A DNA stretch of 64,000 nt, taken from positions 2,108,001 through 2,172,000 of the forward strand of contig NZ_LT629755.1 of the NCBI RefSeq assembly GCF_900104685.1. Reading direction: 5' to 3'. Each line of letters starts with the position of its first letter. Positions within the stretch are counted from its first letter, which is position 1. Shown here in pieces: positions 18,346 through 27,209 of this stretch. The notes under the pieces are model-generated. The model searched no databases. It worked only from the letters and a program-made list of their open reading frames with translations, and was not told the DNA's origin. A program made the position numbers and the translations under genes. Source of the DNA: Agromyces flavus. GTDB taxonomy: Bacteria; Actinomycetota; Actinomycetes; Actinomycetales; Microbacteriaceae.

Positions 18346-18379
18346 GGGGTGGGTGGTGGGTGTGGGATGTCGGGTCGGG
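18346..18379 (+). other. G-quadruplex-prone G tract in the binding-protein leader
   Basis: The plus strand has GGGG, GGG, GGG, GGG at 18346-18365 with loops of 1, 4 and 3 nt, followed by two more GGG runs to 18379. This fits the G3+N1-7 pattern. It is the template strand of the binding-protein leader, so a folded structure could slow transcription. No function is shown by sequence alone. Confidence 0.45.
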
Positions 18380-18390
18380 TCGTGATGTCG

Positions 18391-18404
18391 TCGAAGCGCT
18401 TCGA
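18391..18404. promoter_or_regulatory. LacI-type operator upstream of the alpha-xylosidase operon
   Basis: TCGAAGCGCTTCGA is a perfect 14-bp palindrome with the central CG expected for LacI family operators. It lies between the binding-protein gene and the end of the lacI gene. Two near copies (12 of 14 matches each) lie at 19476-19489 and 19519-19532 beside lacI and xylA. Confidence 0.75.
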
Positions 18405-18442
18405 AACGGGGCGAACGGATGCCGCGAGTCGACGCGAGCGCG

Positions 18443-19462
18443 TCAGCCGGCGCGGGGCGGCGGCGCGGTCGAACCGTGCTCGCGGTACTCCGGGGCGATC
18501 AGGCGGACGCCGGCCGGCACGTCCTCGCCCTCGACGAGGCGCATGGCGAGTTCGACCGCGAGCTCGCACGACGCGCTCGGCACGAGCGGGATCGAGTCGA
18601 TCGGAGGCTGGAAGGCGGAGGTGTCGAAGGTGGCTCCGACGGAGACGATGGACACGTCCTCGGGCACGCGGCGGCCGAGCGTCGCGAGCTCGTCGAGCGC
18701 GACGGCGTGGCTCGTGTCGTCGCAGTGCAGCACGAGCGCGGTCGCGCCGCCCTCGACGAGGGCACGGACGGCGGCGCGAATAGGGGTGCGTCGCGGACCG
18801 TCGCCCTCCGGGAGGAGCGTTTCGAGCGCGAGACCGAGCTCGGCTGCACGCATCTCGATACCCTTTCGCACGCGCGGTGGGAAGTTCGACTTCTCGTACG
18901 AGGTCGGCGGGTGGCCGATGAAGCCGATCGAGCGATGGCCCAGCCCGGCGAGCCGATCGATCGCGAGCGCGGCGGCCGACTCGAAGTCGAGGTCGACGCA
19001 CACGAGGCCCTCGTGGTCGTCGGGCACGCCGATGAAGACGGTCGGCAGCGAGATGCGCCGCGCCAGGGCGACGCGCTCGTCGTCGGGTGCCACGTCCAGG
19101 ACGAGCACGCCGTCGGCCAGGCCGCTCGACGCGACCCGGCGCATGCCCGCCGACGCCTCCTCCTCGGTGAGGAGCAGGATGTCGTACTCGTACCTGCGTG
19201 CAGCGATCGAGGTCGCGAGCACGAACGCCATGTGGGCCGGCGCGTGGGTGTCGGCCCGGAACGGCTCCGTCAGCGCGAAGATCTGGGTCCGACGACCGGC
19301 GAGCATGCGGGCACCGGCGTTCGGACGGTAGTCCAGGGCGCGCGCCGCTTCCTCGATGCGGCGGCGCGTGTCGGGAGAGATCGAGCGCTTGCCGCTGAGT
19401 GCATACGACACGGTGCTGATGGACACGCCGGCGGCCTCGGCCACCTCGTGGATCTTCGCCAT
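18443..19462 (-). CDS. LacI family regulator of the xylose/xyloside region
   Basis: A 339-residue repressor with N-terminal MAKIHEVAEAAGVSISTVSY helix-turn-helix, hinge residues up to about 60 and a sugar-sensor core. The ATG has GGAG 7 nt upstream. It sits between the alpha-xylosidase operon, which it precedes on the same strand, and the divergent xylA. Operators of one type lie on both sides of it, so it probably controls both operons and itself. The inducer is likely xylose or a xyloside, which is inferred from the target genes. Confidence 0.93.
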   Translation of the reverse strand: MAKIHEVAEAAGVSISTVSYALSGKRSISPDTRRRIEEAARALDYRPNAGARMLAGRRTQIFALTEPFRADTHAPAHMAFVLATSIAARRYEYDILLLTEEEASAGMRRVASSGLADGVLVLDVAPDDERVALARRISLPTVFIGVPDDHEGLVCVDLDFESAAALAIDRLAGLGHRSIGFIGHPPTSYEKSNFPPRVRKGIEMRAAELGLALETLLPEGDGPRRTPIRAAVRALVEGGATALVLHCDDTSHAVALDELATLGRRVPEDVSIVSVGATFDTSAFQPPIDSIPLVPSASCELAVELAMRLVEGEDVPAGVRLIAPEYREHGSTAPPPRAG

Positions 19463-19475
19463 GTCGACTCCATCG

Positions 19476-19532
19476 TCTAAACGCTTCGATTGGGACTGAC
19501 GGGGATGTTACGCAGGTGTCGAAGCGTTTCGC
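19476..19532. promoter_or_regulatory. Two LacI-type operators in the lacI-xylA divergent region
   Basis: TCTAAACGCTTCGA (19476-19489) and TCGAAGCGTTTCGC (19519-19532) each match the perfect palindrome at 18391-18404 in 12 of 14 positions. Their centres are 43 bp apart, about four helical turns. The first sits just before the lacI start and suggests autoregulation. Confidence 0.72.
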
Positions 19533-19538
19533 AAGTAG

Positions 19539-19617
19539 TTTGTCGAGATTGAGAACAAATGGCCGGGCTCGACTTGCGCGGACCGCGCCATCCGGTTATG
19601 TTTTGTACGCCAACAAA
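19539..19617 (+). promoter_or_regulatory. xylA promoter with TTTGT/ACAAA inverted repeats
   Basis: A sigma-A-like promoter is visible: TTGCGC at 19574-19579, a 17-bp spacer, and TATGTT at 19597-19602. Two TTTGT...ACAAA inverted repeats flank it, at 19539-19559 and 19602-19617. These half-sites match the core of ROK-type XylR operators (TTTGTT...AACAAA), although no ROK gene lies in the window. The -10 box and the second repeat overlap. Confidence 0.55.
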
Positions 19618-19643
19618 TCACCGACGACGCTGAGAGGCGGATC

Positions 19644-20834
19644 ATGGCCAGCGCCCCGACCCGTGACGACAAGTTCTCCTTCGGTCTCTGGACCGTGGGC
19701 TACAACGGCACCGACCCGTTCGGCGGTCCGACGCGCAACGCGCTCGACGTCGTGCACGTGGTCGAGAAGCTCGACGAGCTCGGCGCCTACGGCCTCACCT
19801 TCCACGACGACGACCTGTTCGCGTTCGGCTCCTCCGACGCCGAGCGCCAGACGCAGATCGACCGCCTCAAAGGCGCGCTCGAGGCCACGGGCATCATCGT
19901 GCCGATGGTCACGACCAACCTGTTCAGCGCCCCGGTGTTCAAGGACGGCGGATTCACCTCGAATGACCGCCAGGTGCGGCGCTTCGCGCTCCGCAAGGTG
20001 CTGCGCAACATCGACCTCGCCGCCGAGCTCGGCGCGAAGACGTTCGTCATGTGGGGCGGCCGCGAAGGCGCCGAGTACGACGCCGCGAAGGACATCCGCG
20101 CGGCGCTCGAGCGCTACCGCGAGGCCGTGAACCTGCTGGGCGACTACGTGACCGACAAGGGCTACGACCTCAAGTTCGCGATCGAGCCGAAGCCGAACGA
20201 GCCCCGCGGCGACATCCTGCTGCCCACGGTGGGCCACGCCCTCGCCTTCATCGACTCGCTCGAGCGCCCCGAGCTCGTGGGCCTCAACCCCGAGGTCGGC
20301 CACGAGCAGATGGCGGGCCTCAACTTCGCCGCCGGCATCGCCCAGGCGCTCTACCACGGCAAGCTCTTCCACATCGACCTCAACGGCCAGCGCGGCATCA
20401 AGTACGACCAGGACCTCGTGTTCGGCCACGGCGACCTGCACAACGCGTTCGCGCTCGTCGACCTGCTCGAGAACGGCGGGCCGAACGGCGGACCGGCGTA
20501 CGAGGGCCCGCGCCACTTCGACTACAAGCCGAGTCGCACCGAGGACGAGACCGGCGTCTGGGAGTCGGCCGCCGCGAACATGCGCACCTACCTGCTGCTC
20601 AAGGAGCGCGCGGCCGCGTTCCGCGCCGACCCCGAGGTGCAGCAGGCGCTCGAGGCCGCCAAGGTGCTCGAGCTCGCGCAGCCGACCCTCGGCGACGGCG
20701 AGTCGTACGGCGACCTGCTCGCCGACCGCTCGGCGTTCGAGGACTTCGACGCCTCGGCCTACCTCGGCGGCAAGGGCTTCGGCTTCGTGCGCCTGCAGCA
20801 GCTGGCGACCGAGCACGTGCTCGGCGCCCGCTGA
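19644..20834 (+). CDS. xylA: Xylose isomerase
   Basis: A 396-residue actinobacterial-type (short, class I) enzyme that converts D-xylose to D-xylulose in the cytoplasm. Key parts are visible: FHDDDLF with the catalytic His, [11 protein letters not shown], the metal-binding [25 protein letters not shown], and [10 protein letters not shown] with [10 protein letters not shown]. The ATG at 19644 has GAGAGG upstream. The gene is first in a xylA-xylB-GH10 operon; xylB follows after 20 bp. Control by LacI operators and possibly ROK-type boxes is suggested by the promoter region. Confidence 0.98.
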   Translation: MASAPTRDDKFSFGLWTVGYNGTDPFGGPTRNALDVVHVVEKLDELGAYGLTFHDDDLFAFGSSDAERQTQIDRLKGALEATGIIVPMVTTNLFSAPVFKDGGFTSNDRQVRRFALRKVLRNIDLAAELGAKTFVMWGGREGAEYDAAKDIRAALERYREAVNLLGDYVTDKGYDLKFAIEPKPNEPRGDILLPTVGHALAFIDSLERPELVGLNPEVGHEQMAGLNFAAGIAQALYHGKLFHIDLNGQRGIKYDQDLVFGHGDLHNAFALVDLLENGGPNGGPAYEGPRHFDYKPSRTEDETGVWESAAANMRTYLLLKERAAAFRADPEVQQALEAAKVLELAQPTLGDGESYGDLLADRSAFEDFDASAYLGGKGFGFVRLQQLATEHVLGAR

Positions 20835-20854
20835 GGCGGCGTCCGGAGGAACTC

Positions 20855-22348
20855 ATGGCACTGGTCGCCGGTGTCGACTCGTCGACGCAGTCCTGCAAGG
20901 TCGTGATCCGGGATGCCGCGACCGGCGCGCTCGTGCGCTCCGGTCGGGCACCGCATCCCGACGGCACCGAGGTCGACCCCGCCGCGTGGTGGGGCGCCCT
21001 GCTCAGCGCGCTCACCGATGCCGGCGGACTCGACGGCGTCGAGGCCATCTCGATCGGCGGGCAGCAGCACGGCATGGTCGCGCTCGACGCCGAGGGTCGC
21101 GTCATCCGCGACGCGTTGCTCTGGAACGACACGCGATCGGCGCAGGCCGCCCGCGACCTGATCGACGAGGTCGGCGCCGACGAGTACGCACGCCGCACCG
21201 GCGTCGTCCCGGTCGCCTCCTTCACGGCGACGAAGCTGCGCTGGCTGCGCGACGCCGAGCCGGATGCCGCGGCGCGCGTCGCGGCGGTGGCGCTCCCCCA
21301 TGACTGGCTGACCTGGCGCCTGCGCGGCTACGGCCCCGCGGGCGAGTCGCCGCTCGGACCCGAGCTCGACGAACTCACGACCGACCGGTCCGACGCGAGC
21401 GGCACCGCGTACTGGGGCGCCGAGGGCTACGACCGCGACCTCCTCGTGCGGGCGCTCGGGCACGACGCGATCCTCCCGCGCGTGCTCGGCCCCGGCGACG
21501 CGGCCGGGCGCACGCCCGACGGCATCGTCGTGGGCCCCGGCGCGGGCGACAACGCGGCGGCCGCGCTCGGGCTCGATGCGGCATCCGGCGACGTCGTCGT
21601 GTCGATCGGCACGAGCGGCACGGTGTTCGCGGTGACGGATGCCCCCGTCGCCGATGCCTCGGGCACGGTCGCGGGGTTCGCGGATGCCACGGGGCGCTTC
21701 CTACCGCTCATCGCCACCCTCAACGCGGCCCGCGTGCTCGACGCGACCGCGCGCCTGCTCGGCGTCGACCACGCCGAGCTGGGCCGGATCGCGCTCGACG
21801 GCGAGCCCGGGGCATCCGGGGCGGTGCTCGTGCCGTACTTCGAGGGCGAGCGCACGCCCAACCTGCCCGAGGCGACCGCGTCGTTCTCGGGCCTCACGCT
21901 CGCCAACACCACGCGACCCTCGATCGCGCGCGCCGCGATCGAGGGCATGCTCTGCGGACTCGCCGACGGGCTCGACGCCGTGCGCGGCCAGGGCGTCGAG
22001 GCGCAGCGCGTGCTGCTCATCGGCGGAGCCGCCCAGAACCCCGCCGTACGACGGGTCGCGGCACAGGTCTTCGACGTGCCCGTGACGGTGCCGGCTCCCG
22101 GCGAGTACGTGGCCGACGGCGCCGCGCGCCAGGCGGCGTGGGCGCTCACGGGCGAGCGGCCGACCTGGTCCGTCGAGATCGCCGACGAGGTCGCCGCCGA
22201 CAAACGCGCCGTCATCCGCGAGCAGTACGCGGCCCAGGCGCGCCGGGTGGCCACGGTCTCCTCCGAGCCCAGCGTCGACGTGCCGGTTGCGCCGGGTCCC
22301 GTCGCCGACGACCCGGCGGAACCGGCATCTCGCGCAAGCGCCGGATGA
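20855..22348 (+). CDS. xylB: Xylulokinase
   Basis: A 497-residue FGGY-family kinase that makes D-xylulose 5-phosphate. The N-terminal phosphate-binding [11 protein letters not shown], the substrate motif GGQQHGMV, the catalytic Asp region [11 protein letters not shown] and the adenosine motif [11 protein letters not shown] are all present. ATG 20855 has GGAGGA 4 nt upstream. A 35-residue Pro/Val/Ala-rich C-terminal extension beyond the family core looks unstructured. The TGA overlaps the GH10 ATG (ATGA, 22345-22348), so the xylanase is translationally coupled. Confidence 0.97.
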   Translation: MALVAGVDSSTQSCKVVIRDAATGALVRSGRAPHPDGTEVDPAAWWGALLSALTDAGGLDGVEAISIGGQQHGMVALDAEGRVIRDALLWNDTRSAQAARDLIDEVGADEYARRTGVVPVASFTATKLRWLRDAEPDAAARVAAVALPHDWLTWRLRGYGPAGESPLGPELDELTTDRSDASGTAYWGAEGYDRDLLVRALGHDAILPRVLGPGDAAGRTPDGIVVGPGAGDNAAAALGLDAASGDVVVSIGTSGTVFAVTDAPVADASGTVAGFADATGRFLPLIATLNAARVLDATARLLGVDHAELGRIALDGEPGASGAVLVPYFEGERTPNLPEATASFSGLTLANTTRPSIARAAIEGMLCGLADGLDAVRGQGVEAQRVLLIGGAAQNPAVRRVAAQVFDVPVTVPAPGEYVADGAARQAAWALTGERPTWSVEIADEVAADKRAVIREQYAAQARRVATVSSEPSVDVPVAPGPVADDPAEPASRASAG

Positions 22349-23592
22349 CCGCGGTCGTGGCCGCACCCGGCGGACCCGAGCACCGGTTCGGGACGACCAC
22401 CCTGACGCTCACCGCGCCGGACGGCACGCCGCTCGCCGACACCGACGTCACCGTCGAGCAGACACGCCACGCCTTCACGTTCGGCAACATCGGCTTCGAC
22501 CTGATCGACCTCGCGAACGGGCGCGGCCGTCCGGGCGACGACGAGCTCGGCGAACGCTACGTCGAGCTGTTCAACGCCGCGACGCTCCCGTTCTACTGGC
22601 GCGACTTCGAGCCCGAGCCGGGGCGTCCTCGCACCGAGGAGCTCCGTCGCGCCGCCGAGTGGTTCCGCGACCGCGGAATCGCCGTCAAGGGACATCCGCT
22701 CGCCTGGCACACGCTCGCCCCGCGGTGGCTGCTCGACCGACCCCTCGACGAGATCGAGGCCACCCTGCGCAACCGCATCCGACGCGACGTCACCGACTTC
22801 GCCGGCCTCATCGACACGTGGGACGCGATCAACGAGGTCGTGATCATGCCCGTGTTCGAGGCCGAGGACAATGCCATCACGCCGCTCGCTCGCGAGCGCG
22901 GCCGCATCCACGTCGTCCGCCTCGCGTTCGAGGAGGCGCGCGCCGCGAACCCCGGCGCCACGCTGCTGCTCAACGACTTCGACCTCTCGAGCGCATACGA
23001 GCGCCTGATCGAGGAGGTGCTCGACGCCGGGATCCGCCTTGACGCGATCGGGCTGCAGACGCACATGCACCAGGGCTTCCGCGGCGAGGACGCGCTCGTC
23101 GAGATCGCCGACCGCTTCGCGCGCTTCGGCCTGCCGCTGCACTTCACCGAGACGTCGCTCGTCTCGGGCGAGCTCATGCCCGCGTATATCGAAGACCTCA
23201 ACGACTGGCAGGTCGACGAGTGGCCGTCCACTCCCGAGGGCGAAGCCCAGCAGGCCGACGAGCTCGAGCGCCATTACCGCGCGCTCGTCGGACACCCCGC
23301 CGTCGAGGCGATCACGTACTGGGGCATCACCGATCGCGGCGCGTGGTTGAACGCCCCGATCGGCCTGCTGCGCGCCGATGGCACGCCGAAGCCGTCGTTC
23401 GACGCCGTGCACGCGCTCGTGAAGGGCGAATGGTGGCTGGCGCCGACCACGGTGCGCACGGATGCCGCGGGGCGCGTGTCGGTGCGGGGCTTCGCCGGCG
23501 ACTACGTGGTGCGCGAAGCCGGTACGGATGACGCGCCCAGGCCGTTCGCGATCGCGCGCGGCGTGGCCGACGCGGCATCCGTCGTTCTGTGA
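22345..23592 (+). CDS. Intracellular GH10 endo-beta-1,4-xylanase
   Basis: A 415-residue GH10 enzyme. The acid/base Glu164 lies in WDAINEVV and the nucleophile Glu269 in LHFTETSL; the substrate-site motif GHPLAWHT is present. No signal peptide precedes the domain, and translation is coupled to xylB, so it should act on imported xylo-oligosaccharides. A short N-terminal beta-strand region (residues 15-45) precedes the barrel and a small beta-rich tail follows it (about 370-415). Intracellular GH10 enzymes are known in several xylan-using bacteria. Linking it directly to xylB is a less common order. Confidence 0.93.
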   Translation: MTAVVAAPGGPEHRFGTTTLTLTAPDGTPLADTDVTVEQTRHAFTFGNIGFDLIDLANGRGRPGDDELGERYVELFNAATLPFYWRDFEPEPGRPRTEELRRAAEWFRDRGIAVKGHPLAWHTLAPRWLLDRPLDEIEATLRNRIRRDVTDFAGLIDTWDAINEVVIMPVFEAEDNAITPLARERGRIHVVRLAFEEARAANPGATLLLNDFDLSSAYERLIEEVLDAGIRLDAIGLQTHMHQGFRGEDALVEIADRFARFGLPLHFTETSLVSGELMPAYIEDLNDWQVDEWPSTPEGEAQQADELERHYRALVGHPAVEAITYWGITDRGAWLNAPIGLLRADGTPKPSFDAVHALVKGEWWLAPTTVRTDAAGRVSVRGFAGDYVVREAGTDDAPRPFAIARGVADAASVVL

Positions 23593-23630
23593 AGTCGCCC
23601 CCGCACCGCGGCCCGGCGCACCTTCGGGCT

Positions 23631-23636
23631 TAGCAT
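23631..23636 (+). promoter_or_regulatory. -10 box TAGCAT for the 94-residue repeat protein
   Basis: TAGCAT lies about 52 bp before ATG 23689. The same -10 with similar flanks recurs at 12751-12756 and 49483-49488, which supports it as a vegetative promoter in this genome. Confidence 0.5.
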
Positions 23637-23688
23637 GAGGGTGAGACGTCGTACGACGGCGCCCCGGACCACGAGCGAGGGAGCGAAC

Positions 23689-23973
23689 ATGTCAGACCGC
23701 ACTCCGGCCGACGAGAACGCCGAGCCCGGCCAGCAGGCCACCGACAGCGACCGCGTCGAGGGCACGTATACCGAGGTCGACGGCGAAGCGGCCCCGACGC
23801 GCGGTGTCGCCGGCGAGTACACCCGCACCGACGGGGCTCCCGACGACGAGAACGTGGTTGGCGACTACGTGTCGACCGAGGAGCATCCGCACACGCACGA
23901 TCCCAGCGAGCGCCACGGCAAGTACGTGCGCTCGGAGCCCCCGAAGCCGCACCCGGGCATGCACCACATCTGA
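23689..23973 (+). CDS. Small acidic protein with repeated GxYxxxD/E motif
   Basis: A 94-residue hydrophilic protein starting at ATG 23689 behind GAGGGAGC. It contains four short repeats: VEGTYTEVD, VAGEYTRTD, VVGDYVSTE and HGKYVRSE. Each places a Tyr three to four residues before an acidic residue. There is no signal peptide, membrane helix or Cys, and the end is His/Pro-rich. It is monocistronic, between the xyl operon and a convergent operon. I do not recognise the family; an intrinsically disordered or phosphorylation-prone protein is possible. Confidence 0.75.
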   Translation: MSDRTPADENAEPGQQATDSDRVEGTYTEVDGEAAPTRGVAGEYTRTDGAPDDENVVGDYVSTEEHPHTHDPSERHGKYVRSEPPKPHPGMHHI

Positions 23974-23997
23974 CCGAGCACTCCCCGCTGGTCGCGA

Positions 23998-25089
23998 TCA
24001 GCCACGCGCGAGTTGTGCGCCGGCCGCTTCGAGCCACCGCAGCGGGTCGGTCATCGCGGACGCACCGTCGCCCGCGAGCGCGGTGAGTGACGCGGATGCC
24101 GCGAACTGCGAGGCATCCGCCTCGATGGCGCCCGCGACGAGCGCGACCGGCACGCCCGACGCGCCGGCGCGAGCGGCGACCTCGCTCGGCACCTTGCCGG
24201 CGGCCGACTGACCGTCGAAGCGGCCCTCGCCCGTCACGACGAGCGACGCGCCACGCAGCGCCTCGGACAGCCCGATCGCGTCGGCGACCGCACGCGAGCC
24301 GCCCGCCATCGTCGCGCCCCACGCGAGCAGTCCGAAGCCGGTGCCGCCGGCGGCACCCGCGCCGGCCGACTCGCAGAGCTCCTCGCCACCGGCCATGGCG
24401 CGCACGAGCCGCGCGAGGTTCTCATCCATCGCCTCGACGAGCTCGGGCGTCGCGCCCTTCTGCGGGCCGAAGATCGCGGCCGCGCCGAACGGGCCGACCA
24501 GCGGATTCGTCACGTCGGACAGGATGAGCGCGCCATCCGGTGGCAACGGCCGAAGCCGCGACAGGTCCAAGCGGGCGAGTGTCCCGACGCCGCGGTTGCC
24601 GGGCCGCACCGGGCGACCCTGCGCGTCGAGGAAGCTGCCGCCGAGCGCGACGAGCGCCCCGACGCCACCGTCGGTCGACGAGCTGCCCCCGAGCGCGAGG
24701 AGCAGTCGCGTGGCACCGGCATCCAGCGCGGCCGCGATCGCCTGACCGAAGCCGAGGGTGTGCGCGTCGAGCGGGCGGAGCGGGTCGAGCAGCGTGATGC
24801 CGCTGGTCATCGCGAGCTCGACCACGGCCGATCCGTCGGGCAGGCGGAGCCAGGCGGCATCCACGGGGCGGTCGTCGGGCCCCTGCACCGTGACCGGGAT
24901 GCGCTCGGCGCCCGGCACCGATGTGGCGAACGCGTCGAGCGTGCCCTCGCCGCCGTCGGCCATCGGCTTCTCGATGAGCTCGTCGGCGGGCGCGACCGAG
25001 CGCCACCCGCGGGCGAGCGCCGCGGCGGCGTCGGCGGCGGTGGCGGTGCCCTTGAACGAGTCCGGCGCGAAGACGACGCGGCGCGTCAT
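23998..25089 (-). CDS. glxK: Glycerate kinase (GlxK family)
   Basis: A 363-residue glycerate kinase of the GlxK/GarK family, which phosphorylates D-glycerate at position 2 with ATP. Family motifs are the N-terminal FAPDSFKGT, PMADGGEGT, LALGGSSSTDGG, and VVTGEGRFDGQSAAGKVP. The start overlaps the stop of the ThuA gene as ATGA (25086-25089). It is last in an operon with a Gfo/Idh/MocA oxidoreductase and a ThuA protein, which points to breakdown of a sugar or sugar acid passing through glycerate. Confidence 0.93.
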   Translation of the reverse strand: MTRRVVFAPDSFKGTATAADAAAALARGWRSVAPADELIEKPMADGGEGTLDAFATSVPGAERIPVTVQGPDDRPVDAAWLRLPDGSAVVELAMTSGITLLDPLRPLDAHTLGFGQAIAAALDAGATRLLLALGGSSSTDGGVGALVALGGSFLDAQGRPVRPGNRGVGTLARLDLSRLRPLPPDGALILSDVTNPLVGPFGAAAIFGPQKGATPELVEAMDENLARLVRAMAGGEELCESAGAGAAGGTGFGLLAWGATMAGGSRAVADAIGLSEALRGASLVVTGEGRFDGQSAAGKVPSEVAARAGASGVPVALVAGAIEADASQFAASASLTALAGDGASAMTDPLRWLEAAGAQLARG

Positions 25090-25844
25090 CCGGCCCGCCC
25101 GTCGGCCACGTCGCCCGCCCCGCCGCCCTCACCACCGTCGCCCGTGTCGCCGCCGAAGTCGCCCGCGGACGGCGCCGGCACCTGCGAGAGCCAGGCGAGC
25201 GCCTGCGAGATCAGCGCCCGATGCTCGGCCGAGTCGTACGAGCGCGTGTCGTGCCCGAGCGCGTCGTACACGAGCCGCGAACGCCCGAGCTCCCGACCCC
25301 ACACGAGCGGGTGCCGGATGCCGCCCTCGACGTGCTCGGCGATGGGCTCGATCACCTCGTACTGGTGCAGGTCGGCGTACCGCTCGTCCTCCACGGTGAA
25401 GTCGTCGATCCCCTCGCGCACGGGGTGGTTCCCGACGAGGTGCACGAGGGCGTCTCCGAGCGGCGAATGCCACGACTCGTCGGGCTCCCACCGCGCGCCG
25501 AGCGCCCGGTCGAACGCGCCGTAGTCGCGCAGGCTGGATGCGGCCGCGTGCATCGCGAGGATGCCGATGCCGCGCTCGAGCGCCGCGTCGAGTGCCGCGG
25601 GGTCGACGAGGTCGTCGGCCCCGTCGTCGCCGCCGTCGGGGATGGGGCCGTCGGGATCGCCGGCGTTCACCACGAGCAGCGTCACGTCGTCGTCGAGGGT
25701 CGCGAGCGCGTCATCCACGTCTTCGCGCACCTCGACCTCGAACCCGGCGTTGCGCGCGAGCTCGGCGAGCCGCGCGCTCGTCTCGGGGTACGGATGCCAC
25801 GGGTCGTCGTATCGCCCGGCTCCGCTCAGGATGATCGCGCGCAT
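25086..25844 (-). CDS. ThuA-like domain protein
   Basis: A 252-residue ThuA-family (class I glutamine amidotransferase-like fold) protein. Features are IILSGAGRYDDPWHP at the start, ILAMHAAASSLRDY, HPLVWGRELGRSRLVYDALGHD and the late SYDSAEHR. ATG 25844 has GAGGAGG 5 nt upstream. The last 35 residues are Gly/Asp-rich and probably disordered. ThuA proteins take part in trehalose, sucrose and related sugar use beside Gfo/Idh/MocA dehydrogenases, as here, but the exact reaction is not settled. Confidence 0.88.
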   Translation of the reverse strand: MRAIILSGAGRYDDPWHPYPETSARLAELARNAGFEVEVREDVDDALATLDDDVTLLVVNAGDPDGPIPDGGDDGADDLVDPAALDAALERGIGILAMHAAASSLRDYGAFDRALGARWEPDESWHSPLGDALVHLVGNHPVREGIDDFTVEDERYADLHQYEVIEPIAEHVEGGIRHPLVWGRELGRSRLVYDALGHDTRSYDSAEHRALISQALAWLSQVPAPSAGDFGGDTGDGGEGGGAGDVADGRAG

Positions 25845-25877
25845 GGAACCTCCTCGGTCGGCGGCATCGTACGACGC

Positions 25878-25985
25878 TCAGTCGCTGAGCACCATGGCCC
25901 AGTCGTACGCCTCGAGCCGGACCTCCGCCATCCGGTTGCCCTCGCGCGGCGGGCCCGGATGCGCTCGCACGTCGGCATCGCTCAT
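25878..25985 (-). CDS. 35-residue coupled micro-ORF
   Basis: ATG at 25985-25983 overlaps the TGA of the upstream oxidoreductase gene as ATGA, and the frame runs to TGA at 25880-25878. The 35-residue product begins MSDADVRAHPGPPRE and ends DWAMVLSD. Tight ATGA coupling matches the other gene pairs in this operon. The ORF is too short for domain recognition. It may be a real small protein, a remnant of a larger gene, or chance. Confidence 0.45.
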   Translation of the reverse strand: MSDADVRAHPGPPREGNRMAEVRLEAYDWAMVLSD

Positions 25986-27115
25986 CGGCGCAGGTCGGTG
26001 ATCGGACTCTCGAGACTGCGCAGGCGGTCGGCGTCGTCGCGGAGCGCCTCGGGCGTGACAGTACGCCCTGTGGCGGCCGAGGAGTAGATCGCGGTGACGA
26101 TCTCGAACGAGCGCGCGGGATCCGTCGCCGTGGGCGGGAGCGGCCCACCCGCGACGAGCGCGCGGTAGATGTCACGCACGAGCGGTTCGTGACCGCTCGC
26201 CTCCTCGACCTCGGGCAGGGCCCAGCGCGCTGCCACGGACTCGTGCACGTGCGGGGCGGGCGTGATCCGCCAGTGCTCGTGCCCGTGTCCGTAGAGGTGG
26301 TCGACGGTGACGGTCGCGAGCTCGGTGTCGATGCGGATGGCGCTGATCTCGCGGGGTGAGAGCGCACTCGTGGTGACGGACGCGACCACGCCGTTCCGGA
26401 ACTCGACCGTCGCCGTCGAGACGTCCTCGGTCTCGGTCTCGCGCGAGAGCCGCCAGAGCCGGCCGTGCACGCTGGCCCAGTCGCCGAGCAGCCATGCCAG
26501 GAGGTCGATCTGGTTGATGCCGAGGCTGAGCGTCGGGCCGCCGCCCTCTGCGGCCCAATCGCCTCGACCCGCCACCGCGAAGTACGCCGGATCGCGGTAC
26601 CAGAGCGTCTCGCACGTCGCGACGAGCGGACGGCCGAGTGCGCCGGACTCGAGGAGCTCCCGCACGTGAGCCGCGGCGGTTCCGGTTCGTTGCTGGAACA
26701 CGACGGCGAGCCTGCGGTCGCTTTTCGCCGCGGCCTCGGTCATGGCGTCGAGCTCGCCGAGCGAGCGAGCGACGGGCTTCTCGCAGATGACGTGCACGCC
26801 GGCGTCGAGGGCGGCGATCGCCTGCTCGGCGTGCACGCCGGGAGGGGTGCAGATGTGCAGCACGTCGGCGGCGCGGGTGGCGAGCAGCGCGTCGAGCGAC
26901 GAGACGACCGCGGGGCCGGCCGGACCGCCCCACAGCTCGGCGAAGCGACCAGCCGCGTCGTCGTCGCGGTCGACCACCGCGACGAGCTCGGCATTCGGCG
27001 TCGCGGCGATCGCCTTCGCGTGCGCGTTGGCGATCGCGCCGGTGCCGATGATGGCGGCCCGCAGCGGGCCGGCCGTGTCGGAGGGCGAGTGGGCGGCGTG
27101 CCCGGCGGGGTCCAT
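25982..27115 (-). CDS. Gfo/Idh/MocA family oxidoreductase
   Basis: A 377-residue NAD(P)-dependent sugar dehydrogenase-like protein. The Rossmann motif IIGTGAIANAHAKA is near residue 20, and the catalytic-region signature is VICEKPVARS. ATG 27115 has AGAAGGAG upstream; an open frame extends farther but without a better start. The C-terminal half is the usual substrate domain (GGPTLSLGINQIDLLAWL). It is first in the operon with the micro-ORF, ThuA and glycerate kinase. The substrate is probably a sugar or polyol. Confidence 0.93.
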   Translation of the reverse strand: MDPAGHAAHSPSDTAGPLRAAIIGTGAIANAHAKAIAATPNAELVAVVDRDDDAAGRFAELWGGPAGPAVVSSLDALLATRAADVLHICTPPGVHAEQAIAALDAGVHVICEKPVARSLGELDAMTEAAAKSDRRLAVVFQQRTGTAAAHVRELLESGALGRPLVATCETLWYRDPAYFAVAGRGDWAAEGGGPTLSLGINQIDLLAWLLGDWASVHGRLWRLSRETETEDVSTATVEFRNGVVASVTTSALSPREISAIRIDTELATVTVDHLYGHGHEHWRITPAPHVHESVAARWALPEVEEASGHEPLVRDIYRALVAGGPLPPTATDPARSFEIVTAIYSSAATGRTVTPEALRDDADRLRSLESPITDLRR

Positions 27116-27209
27116 CGGATCTCCTTCTGGTCGTCGTCCGGCGCTGCCTCCATACTGCTCCTCAGGACCGACACGCGTCTCGCATTCCGGCCCGCGGCGC
27201 GTGGGGTGC

